From Solidesulfovibrio carbinoliphilus subsp. oakridgensis (GTDB lineage: Bacteria > Desulfobacterota > Desulfovibrionia > Desulfovibrionales > Desulfovibrionaceae): a stretch of DNA of 64,000 nucleotides. Location: assembly GCF_000177215.2 (NCBI RefSeq), contig NZ_CM001369.1, positions 33,865 through 97,864 on the forward strand, read 5' to 3'. The translations under genes were made by a program, and so were the position numbers. The notes beneath the pieces are model-generated. The model searched no databases. It worked only from the letters and a program-made list of their open reading frames with translations, and had not been told where the DNA came from. Shown piece after piece: positions 45,027 through 51,662 of the stretch (within the stretch, counting starts at the first letter, position 1; each line of letters begins with the position of its first letter).

Positions 45027-45227
45027 CTAGATCGGGCCCTTGCCGTACTTCGGTTTCGGGCCGCGCTTGGGGCGCTCCATCTTGTCCAGATCCTCGCTTT
45101 TGATCAGCCAATCCCGGCCTTTTTTCTCGGCCGGCAACCGCCCCGACAGGATAAGCTGGCGAATCCAGGACGTGTCCACCTGGAGTATCGCGGCGGCCTG
45201 GGAGGTGGTGAGGATCGTCTTTTCCAT
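45027..45227 (-). CDS. Small helix-turn-helix (excisionase/MerR-like) protein
   Basis: 66 residues. TTSQAAAILQVDTSWIRQLILSGRLPAEKKGRDWLI (in parts) is a HTH_17-type domain of excisionases and small regulators. A basic tail RPKRGPKPKYGKGP follows. The ATG chosen lies just ahead of KTILTTSQ, and GGAGCACGAAAC is upstream. It may regulate or excise the inserted block. No integrase lies beside it. Confidence 0.78.
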   Translation of the reverse strand: MEKTILTTSQAAAILQVDTSWIRQLILSGRLPAEKKGRDWLIKSEDLDKMERPKRGPKPKYGKGPI

Positions 45228-45336
45228 GTTTCGTGCTCCGTCTGTTTCCGGCCCGGGCCTGTTCCCGCGCGCCGTGGACCAATAACTTACGCGCTCGCGA
45301 GTAATTGGCAACCCGGCCCTGTCGCGGGACGCGCCG

Positions 45337-45444
45337 GGCCCCGGCGGGAAACCGTCCGGGCCGCCTGGGGGCTCTCTTTCACGGCTCTCCCGGCGACCGG
45401 CGTCAGGGGAAGACGTGGGCTTCGAGGCCGGGCCACCAGCCGGG
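45337..45444. repeat. Direct repeat A (duplicated 3' end of the acyltransferase gene)
   Basis: 108 bp matching 46290-46397 with five mismatches, offset 953 bp. It contains a detached copy of the last ~30 bp of the acyltransferase gene (reading WWPGLEAHVFP and stop on the minus strand) plus its downstream flank. Confidence 0.85.
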
Positions 45445-45476
45445 AAACGGTGTGATGGCCCAGGGCTTGTCGGCCA

Positions 45477-45899
45477 TCACAGGAACAAGTCGGCGTTGAC
45501 ATGGAACCGCTTGGCCAGTTTCTTGGCCGTCTCCTTGCTGATGCCGCGCTTGCCGGCCAGGATCGCGGAAATATGGCTTTGCGGCGCGCAATCGCCCAGG
45601 TCCGACTGGTTGAGCCCGTGCTGTTCCATGAGGAACCGCAAAACCGCCTTCGGGTCGGCTTCGGGGATCGCGACGTGCGCCTCCTCGTAGGCTTCCATCT
45701 GGATCGTCAGGTAATGCAGCACGTCCGAAAGGGGGTGCGTCGCATCGTCCCGGATGGCATCCAGCAAGACATTCACCAAAGAGGCGATCCGGTCGTAATC
45801 CGCCTGGCTTTTGATCGTGGTCGGTCCGACCAGTTCTTTAAAAGGCAACCAGGCTTGAAGGATGGCGGCAGGATCCAGGGTCGGGTGCGGGCCGTTCAT
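45477..45899 (-). CDS. higA: HigA-type antitoxin with C-terminal XRE domain
   Basis: 140 residues. A helical N-terminal part (AILQAWLPFKELVGPTTIKS, SDVLHYLTIQMEAYEE) is followed by a helix-turn-helix, MEQHGLNQSDLGDCAPQSHISAILAGKRGISKETAKKLAKRF (in parts). This matches the longer HigA antitoxins paired with HigB RNases. The ATG overlaps the toxin stop (ATGA). Between the two direct repeats. Confidence 0.87.
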   Translation of the reverse strand: MNGPHPTLDPAAILQAWLPFKELVGPTTIKSQADYDRIASLVNVLLDAIRDDATHPLSDVLHYLTIQMEAYEEAHVAIPEADPKAVLRFLMEQHGLNQSDLGDCAPQSHISAILAGKRGISKETAKKLAKRFHVNADLFL

Positions 45900-46192
45900 T
45901 TTTCCCCTCGCTTCCAGGCTCCCTTGTCGTATTCCCTGTGGGTCAGGACCGCCCGGATATAAACTTTTTGCCAATCATAGCGGACCACGGCAATCAGGCG
46001 GAACTTGTTGCCGCCGATGTCGAACACCGTGAACCCATTGACATAATCCGCACTCGCAAAAGTCTTTCGCAGTTCGCTGAAGTTCTGGAAGGTCTCGCGC
46101 CGCATGATCCGGTACCATGTGTCCAACGGTTCCTTGGCGGCTGGATGGTCTGTCCAAAAATCGACGAGCGCCGGTTTTGCGATGACGTGCAT
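45896..46192 (-). CDS. higB: HigB-type toxin (mRNA interferase)
   Basis: 98 residues. WTDHPAAKEPLDTWYRIM, FASADYVNGFTVFDIGGNKFRLIAVVRYDWQKVYIRAVLTHREYD (in parts) are the classic HigB family blocks. First gene of the pair. If the promoter call is right, its mRNA begins only 1-3 bases before the ATG. Confidence 0.9.
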   Translation of the reverse strand: MHVIAKPALVDFWTDHPAAKEPLDTWYRIMRRETFQNFSELRKTFASADYVNGFTVFDIGGNKFRLIAVVRYDWQKVYIRAVLTHREYDKGAWKRGEK

Positions 46193-46200
46193 ACTTTTTT

Positions 46201-46228
46201 GGTATATACTTTTTCAGTATACAGTCAA
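46201..46228 (-). promoter_or_regulatory. Promoter/operator of the higBA module
   Basis: On the minus strand TTGACT (46228-46223), 16 bp, TATACC (46206-46201). The spacer carries GTATACT-N5-AGTATA, an imperfect palindrome, with another AAGTATG nearby: probable HigA operators. The transcript would be nearly leaderless. Confidence 0.55.
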
Positions 46229-46289
46229 GCGCAAACGCCGGAGGAAAGAACCACCAGGGGCCTCTCTTCGACTTTTCCGGTGCTCACGC

Positions 46290-46397
46290 GGCCCCGTCGG
46301 GGAACCGTCCGGGCCGTTTGGGGGCTCTCTTTCACGGCTCTCCCGGCGACCGGCGTCAGGGGAAGACGTGGGCTTCGAGGCCGTGCCACCAGCCGGG
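46290..46397. repeat. Direct repeat B (native 3' end of the acyltransferase gene)
   Basis: Partner of 45337-45444, about 95 percent identical. It covers the last codons and stop of the acyltransferase gene (GLEAHVFP) and 66 bp beyond. The 845 bp between the copies contain only higB, higA and their promoter. Confidence 0.85.
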
Positions 46398-47303
46398 GCT
46401 TTGCGCGACGACGGCGGCGTAGCGGGCCAGGCAGTCGCGGGTCAGGGCCAGGGCCACGGCGTTTTTGTCGGCCGGGCCGGGCGTATCGGGTGTTTCGGGC
46501 AGGGGCAGGGGCGGGTCGATCCGCAGGCGAAAGGGGGTCCGCTCGCCCGGGGTGAGAAAAGCCGGGCACAGGGCCGCGCCCGAGGCCAGGGCCAGACGGG
46601 CCGGGCCAAGGGGGGCGCAAAGGGGGCCGCCAGGGAAGGGAAAGGTGGCGTGATGGCCAAAGGGCGGCTGGCCCGGGCCGTCGTCCATGGTGGTCATGAC
46701 CAGCCCGCCGCCGCGCAGGTGGGCCATGGCCCGGCGCGCGCCCGGTCCCGGCGGCACGATCTCGGCCGGGATGCGGGCCTCGTAGAGCCGGCGCAGGCGA
46801 AAGGCCACGGTTTTTCCAATGAAGGACAGGCCTTCGTCGTTCTGGAAACCGATCTGGAGCATGGGATACCCCAGCACGCCAAGCGCGGCCAGGGGCAGCT
46901 GGGACGGGCCGAAGTGGCCGATGGGCAGGACCACGCCCCGGCCGGCCGCCAGGGCCGCGTCCAGGTGGGAGAGGCCCTCGATGGCGAGGATTTGCCCCAG
47001 GTTGTCCCGGGTGAGGCTCGGATAGACGAAGATGGAGAGCTGGTTGACGTAGTGGGTGCGGAAAAATTCCACCACCTGCCCCCTGCGGGCGGCCTCGGGC
47101 AGGTCCGGGGCCACGGCGGCCACGGCGGCCGCGATCCGGCCTTTGCGTCCCCCGAGGACGGAGGCCAGGGCGGCGTGGACCCGGCCGAGAAGCCCGAGGG
47201 CCCGAAATCCAGCCCGGGGCGGCAGGCGCTCAATAAAAAGGCGCAGCGGATACCAGACGACCAGACGCAGGAAGTCCCGGGCCGGGCTTTCGGTGACGCG
47301 CAC
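46356..47303 (-). CDS. Lysophospholipid/lipid A acyltransferase-like protein (LpxL/HtrB family)
   Basis: 315 residues. VVLPIGHFGPSQLPLAAL at about residues 120-137 corresponds to the acyltransferase HX4D region, though the Asp is not at the standard place (HFGPSQ). GLVMTTMDDGPGQP is the second conserved block. An N-terminal hydrophobic segment may anchor it. GTG start 2 bp after the upstream radical SAM gene. It may acylate lipid A or another lipid. Its 3' end is duplicated at 45337. Confidence 0.8.
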   Translation of the reverse strand: MRVTESPARDFLRLVVWYPLRLFIERLPPRAGFRALGLLGRVHAALASVLGGRKGRIAAAVAAVAPDLPEAARRGQVVEFFRTHYVNQLSIFVYPSLTRDNLGQILAIEGLSHLDAALAAGRGVVLPIGHFGPSQLPLAALGVLGYPMLQIGFQNDEGLSFIGKTVAFRLRRLYEARIPAEIVPPGPGARRAMAHLRGGGLVMTTMDDGPGQPPFGHHATFPFPGGPLCAPLGPARLALASGAALCPAFLTPGERTPFRLRIDPPLPLPETPDTPGPADKNAVALALTRDCLARYAAVVAQSPGWWHGLEAHVFP

Positions 47304-47305
47304 GC

Positions 47306-48691
47306 CTATTTCCCCGCCGCCTGAAGCAGCCGATCAAAACATTTTTCGATATAGGCTGTCCTTTTCTGGCTATACATGACCGGGGCCAGCAGGTCCGCGT
47401 CCGGGGCAACGACCCCCTCGGCCACGGCCAGCTTGGCCAGGGCGGTGTGGGGCTCGACCCGCAGGCTGTTGAACTCGAAATGGGCCCGCCGGCCCATCTG
47501 CAGCCGGGCCCGGACCACGAAGCCGGCCATGGCCAGAAAGGCGAAAAGCGTCTGCCCGGGCGGGTTTTTAAAGAAATTGTAGCTGACCTCGAACGAGCCC
47601 ATGTCCCGGACCAGCCGGTAGGCGGCTTTGATCTCGGCCACGCTGGTGGCCTTGCCAAGGCGTTTGAGGGCCCGGTCGCCAAAGGCGTCCGGCGAAAAGA
47701 TGACCGTGTCGCAGCCGGCCCGGCGGGCCAGGGCAAGAAACTCCCGGTCGAGCCCCCGCTCGGTGAACCAGGCCGACCAGGAGAGGGTGAGCTTCCGGTC
47801 GACCATGGCCTGCATGACGGCCATGGCCTGGTCGCGCGGGAAGTTGAAGACCGAATCCAGGAAGGTGAACCGGGTGAGGCCGAAGTCCTCCTGGAGCCGC
47901 CACAGCTCGTCGGCCACCCGGGCCGGGTCCTTTTTGCGGTAGGCCTTGCCGTTTAAAAAGCCGTAGGGGCAGTACACGCAGGCAAGGGCGCAGCCCCGCT
48001 TGGTCTCGACGCCGATCCCCCAGGGGACCGTGGCGTAGGGTGCAAGCGGCAGCACGGAAAAGTCCGGGGACGGCAGATCGGCCAGGGGGCTGGCCGGGGC
48101 GGGGCCGGTGAAACGGACCGCGCCGTTTTCCCGGTAGTGGAGGGAGGGCACGCCGGCCACGTCCGCAGCCGGCCCGGCCGTCTGCTCCGGTCCGTCCGGT
48201 CCGTGTGGCCCGTCCGGCCGGTCTGGCCGCAGGGGCCCGGCGGACCCGTCTGGACGATCGGACCCGGCCGGCCGGGCCAGGGCGGCGGCCAGGGCGGCAA
48301 AGGTCCGTTCGCCTTCCAGGGCCACGCCGTAGTCGATGGCCGGAAAGTCGGCCATGATCCGGTCCGCGAACATGGAAAACCCGGACCCGCCGACCACGAG
48401 GGGGCCGGCGAATTCCCGGCGGACGGTCTCCACCACCCGGGCGAAGGGGGAGAGGTAGGAGACGTTGACCCGGGTGTTGGTGGAGTCGATGTTGCGCAGC
48501 GACACCCCGACCAAATCCGGGGAAAATTCCCGCACCCGGGCCGCCAGCCCGGCCAGGGGCTCGGCCGCCACGTTGGGATCGAAGCAGGAGACGTCATGGC
48601 CCGGGAGGCTCGCGGCCAGGCAGGCCAGGCCGACCGGGTAGACCGGCGGGCCGTCGCCGCCGAGCCAGGATTGGACGAGGAGGATTTTCAC
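47306..48691 (-). CDS. B12-binding-domain radical SAM protein with a low-complexity insert
   Basis: 461 residues. KILLVQSWLGGDGPPVYPVGLACLA starts the cobalamin-type domain; LVGVSLRNIDSTNTR follows. ETKRGCALACVYCPYG near residue 230 is the cluster motif. Between the domains, about residues 142-170, lies a Pro/Asp/Gly-rich repeat (DRPDGPHGPDGPEQ) that looks disordered. Its ATG overlaps the stop of the preceding radical SAM gene (ATGA). Confidence 0.88.
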   Translation of the reverse strand: MKILLVQSWLGGDGPPVYPVGLACLAASLPGHDVSCFDPNVAAEPLAGLAARVREFSPDLVGVSLRNIDSTNTRVNVSYLSPFARVVETVRREFAGPLVVGGSGFSMFADRIMADFPAIDYGVALEGERTFAALAAALARPAGSDRPDGSAGPLRPDRPDGPHGPDGPEQTAGPAADVAGVPSLHYRENGAVRFTGPAPASPLADLPSPDFSVLPLAPYATVPWGIGVETKRGCALACVYCPYGFLNGKAYRKKDPARVADELWRLQEDFGLTRFTFLDSVFNFPRDQAMAVMQAMVDRKLTLSWSAWFTERGLDREFLALARRAGCDTVIFSPDAFGDRALKRLGKATSVAEIKAAYRLVRDMGSFEVSYNFFKNPPGQTLFAFLAMAGFVVRARLQMGRRAHFEFNSLRVEPHTALAKLAVAEGVVAPDADLLAPVMYSQKRTAYIEKCFDRLLQAAGK

Positions 48692-50190
48692 GGCCGCCCC
48701 AGAATCCGCTTGACCAGCCGCCAGGCCGGGCCCGAAGCGGCAAAGGCCGGCCGCCAGACCGGAGAGAAGACCCGGGAGCCGAGAACGGCCACCACCGGGC
48801 CGGAAGCCAGGAAGGCCAGGAGCCGGGACGGAAACCAGCCGTCCTTGGCCAGGAGCGTCAGGAAATTGAGATAGTCCGGCACGCGCATGGTGTAGCTCTT
48901 GGCGTAGACCTGCCGCCGCTCGTCGGTAAGGAGCCCGTCGGCCGCGGCCATGGCCGCGAGCTTGGTGCCGGGATAGAGGACCAGGGAAAAGAGCTGGAGC
49001 CGGAAGGGCTTGGGAATGCGGCTGATAAAGCGCACCGTTTCCAGCCGGTCGGCCGGCACCTCGTAGGGCGTGTCCAGGATGATGTCGTAGCTTGGGGGCA
49101 GCATGCGGTCCTTGTAGCTGTTGATGACGGCCATGGCGGCCAGGATCTTGTCGTTGCCCATGGACTGGCGGCCGAAAAGGGCCTGAATGCGGGCCGAGCC
49201 GCTCTGCACGCCCATTTGCAGGTAGATCATGCCGGCGTCAACCAGGGCGTCCATTTTTTCCGGCGTGATGGTGGCCGGACTGCCGAGGCAGGTGAAGGGG
49301 AGGCCGATGCGCTCCTTGTACTGCCGGCAGAACTCCCGGATGGTGGCCAGCGGCCGGGCGAAAAAGGCGTCGTCGGAGATCCAGACGTAGCCGATAAACG
49401 GCATCCGCCGCACCGCGTCCTCGAGCTCGGCGATGACGTGTTCCACGCTGCGCCAGCGCAGGTAGCCCTTGGCGCCGTACAGGGCCTTGACCGCGTCGTT
49501 GACGCAGTAGGTGCAGCGGTGCGGACAGCCCCGGTCGGTCATGGTCTGGTAGCCGACCCGGCCGAGCACCCGGGACAGGGTGCCCCGGGCCAGGAATTTC
49601 CGGGTCCGGTCCGGGGTCAGGGGCACGATGCGGTCCCCGCCGTCCCATATATGGTGGTCCTGGTGGGACCAGTCCGGCGGCGGCAGGGCGTCGAGGTCGC
49701 GGGCAAGCGGCCGGACCGGATTGGCGGCCACGGTGCCGTCGGGCCGGCGGGTCTGGATGTTCGCAATGGCGTCCACGGGCTTTCCGGCGGCCAGGGCCCG
49801 GCAGACGTCGAGGATGGCCTCCTCGCCGTCGCCCACGCAGACCATGTCGGCCGTCTCCAGACATTCGGCCGGCCGGATGGTCGGATGGATGCCGCCCCAC
49901 AGGACCGGGACATCGAGCCGGGCCTTGACGGCCCGGGTGATCTGGACGGCGTTGTCCACATAATTGGTCATGAGCGACACGCCGACCAGGTCCGCGTCGG
50001 CGCACAAGGCCAGCAGGTCGTCCAGGACCGCCGGCGGATACCGCTCGGGCAGCTCGCGCAGGGCGTCGCCCAGGGGATCGGGCAGAAAGACCAGCCGCGT
50101 GTCCACGCCGCTGGCCCGGAGGGAGGCGGAGATGCCCCGCACGCCAAAGGCCGTGATATCCGGATAGGGAGAGACGAGGACGACGCGCAT
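48688..50190 (-). CDS. B12-binding-domain radical SAM protein (paralogue of 34372-35970)
   Basis: 500 residues. RVVLVSPYPDITAFGVRGISASL and VPVLWGGIHPTIRPAE belong to the B12-type domain; TMTDRGCPHRCTYCVND near residue 217 holds the cluster cysteines; YVWISDDAFFARP and LQMGVQSGSARIQALF follow. Strong likeness to the gene at 34372 suggests recent duplication or parallel roles. First gene of a three-gene operon ending in the acyltransferase, so a lipid substrate is possible. Confidence 0.89.
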   Translation of the reverse strand: MRVVLVSPYPDITAFGVRGISASLRASGVDTRLVFLPDPLGDALRELPERYPPAVLDDLLALCADADLVGVSLMTNYVDNAVQITRAVKARLDVPVLWGGIHPTIRPAECLETADMVCVGDGEEAILDVCRALAAGKPVDAIANIQTRRPDGTVAANPVRPLARDLDALPPPDWSHQDHHIWDGGDRIVPLTPDRTRKFLARGTLSRVLGRVGYQTMTDRGCPHRCTYCVNDAVKALYGAKGYLRWRSVEHVIAELEDAVRRMPFIGYVWISDDAFFARPLATIREFCRQYKERIGLPFTCLGSPATITPEKMDALVDAGMIYLQMGVQSGSARIQALFGRQSMGNDKILAAMAVINSYKDRMLPPSYDIILDTPYEVPADRLETVRFISRIPKPFRLQLFSLVLYPGTKLAAMAAADGLLTDERRQVYAKSYTMRVPDYLNFLTLLAKDGWFPSRLLAFLASGPVVAVLGSRVFSPVWRPAFAASGPAWRLVKRILGRP

Positions 50191-50292
50191 GGGCAGGGCT
50201 TCCTTTGGGCTCGGCTTTCCTGACTGTGACAGAGATGCCGGCCCAAAGGGGCTCTTGTCAAGACGCGGGGGCGAGTTGGGGGACGGACGGGC

Positions 50293-50904
50293 CTAGCCGG
50301 CGGCCTCTTTGATTTTGGCGTCCAGGGCCTCGGTCAGGGCGGAAAACCCCTCCTGGGCCAGGACCACCAGGATGTCGCCCTTGGCCAGGTAGCGGGCCAG
50401 GGAGAAATGGGCCCGCACGTACAGGGTCACGGTGCTGCAGGCCTCGGCCACGCCGAGGAGCGGGGCCAGGCTCTTGCCGGTCGAGAGCGGCTGGTAGTCC
50501 ACGTGCAGGCCGAGCATGGTGCCCATGGCCCCGAGCACGCCGACCAGGACCACGTTGCCGACCTCGCGCAAGGTGTCCACCCGCATCTGCTCCGAGGCTT
50601 CGAGGATGCCCATGGCCTCGGTCAGGCCCGTGACCAGGGCGGCGGCGTCGCCGTGGGAAAAGGCCAGGGCGGTCATGCCGCGCATGGCCCCGGAAAAGGG
50701 CAGGAACACGCCCTCGCACACGGCCGGGCACCGGTCCGAGGCGGCGGCCGTCAGGCTCGGCCGGCTCATGACCCGGATTTCCGGGGCGAAAAGGACCACG
50801 TGGCTGGCGCACATGCGGTTGAGCGCCTCGGCCGCCCGGCCGAGGCCGATGTTGATGCACTCGCCGAGGAGATCCATGCGGGACTCAAGGCTGATGGCTG
50901 GCAC
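50293..50904 (-). CDS. CheC-like chemotaxis phosphatase
   Basis: About 203 residues. LGECINIGLGRAAEALN and LREVGNVVLVGVLGAMG are the paired (D/E)xxxN motifs of CheC/CheX phosphatases, which dephosphorylate CheY. A GTG start is chosen because GGGAGG sits 6 bp upstream. An ATG 24 bp further upstream overlaps the recombinase gene more, and an ATG 27 bp downstream is also possible. No other che gene is in the window. Confidence 0.82.
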   Translation of the reverse strand: MPAISLESRMDLLGECINIGLGRAAEALNRMCASHVVLFAPEIRVMSRPSLTAAASDRCPAVCEGVFLPFSGAMRGMTALAFSHGDAAALVTGLTEAMGILEASEQMRVDTLREVGNVVLVGVLGAMGTMLGLHVDYQPLSTGKSLAPLLGVAEACSTVTLYVRAHFSLARYLAKGDILVVLAQEGFSALTEALDAKIKEAAG

Positions 50905-51475
50905 GGCCGTCCTCCCGGGATTTGCCATGGGCCTTCACATACGCATAAAGCGTGGGCTTGGAAATCCCCATCAGGCGGCACAGTTCGGCCACCGGATACC
51001 GGCCTTCGGCGTACAGCCGGGCGCACAGCTCCCGTTTCGCCAAGTCCAGGGCCGGCGGCCGGCCGCCCCGCCGGCCCCGGGCCCTGGCCGCGGCCAGGCC
51101 GGCCATGGTCCGTTCGCGGACCAGCCCCCGCTCGAATTCGGCCAGGGCGCCAAAAAGGTGGAAGGTCAGCCGGCCGGCCGGGGTCCCGGTGTCGATGTGC
51201 TCGGTGAGACTCACGAACCCGACCTGCCGGGCTTCCAGCTCCCCGACAAAACCGATCAGGTGCCCAAGCGACCGGCCGAGCCGGTCGAGCCGCCAGACGA
51301 TCAGCGTGTCCCCGGCCCGCAGGAGATCCACGGCCCGGTCGAGCCCCGGCCGGTCGGCGGCCGCGCCCGTGACCGCGTCCTCGAAAATTCGCTCGCACCC
51401 GGCGGCGGCCAAGGCGTCGCGCTGCAGGGACAGGTTCTGGTCCAGGGTGGACACCCGGGCATAGCCGATCTTCAT
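50885..51475 (-). CDS. Serine recombinase (resolvase/invertase family)
   Basis: 196 residues. KIGYARVSTLDQNLSLQRDAL has the catalytic Ser; VWRLDRLGRS and AEFERGLVRERT are the resolvase signatures; the C-terminus VAELCRLMGISKPTLYAYVKA is the DNA-binding helix-turn-helix. Length and order match Tn3-type resolvases and Hin/Gin invertases. Its end overlaps the CheC gene. A crossover-like site lies 120-145 bp upstream. Confidence 0.92.
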   Translation of the reverse strand: MKIGYARVSTLDQNLSLQRDALAAAGCERIFEDAVTGAAADRPGLDRAVDLLRAGDTLIVWRLDRLGRSLGHLIGFVGELEARQVGFVSLTEHIDTGTPAGRLTFHLFGALAEFERGLVRERTMAGLAAARARGRRGGRPPALDLAKRELCARLYAEGRYPVAELCRLMGISKPTLYAYVKAHGKSREDGRASHQP

Positions 51476-51497
51476 GGGCCGACCGTAAAGAAATCCG

Positions 51498-51618
51498 TTC
51501 CCCGGGGGAATAGGTTTCCTTTGATTTCCTGACCGGGTTTCCTGCCCGGCCCGGCCGCCACAGCCGGGCCGGGGGCCGGGGCGGCCGCTTCGGGCAGGAA
51601 AACGGTCGTTTTCCTGCC
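51498..51618. promoter_or_regulatory. Candidate recombination (res/hix-like) site upstream of the serine recombinase
   Basis: At 51593-51618 a perfect 26-bp site has 12-bp arms (GGCAGGAAAACG and CGTTTTCCTGCC) around the dinucleotide GT. That is the exact geometry of a serine-recombinase crossover. Half-site-like copies follow toward the gene (GGGTTTCCTGCC near 51535, GATTTCCTG at 51523, GGTTTCCT at 51513), and TTCCCC-G-GGGGAA at 51498-51510. Confidence 0.6.
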
Positions 51619-51662
51619 GCCGGACCCGGTCCAAACGGCGGCCGCCTCCTCTTCCGGCCCGG

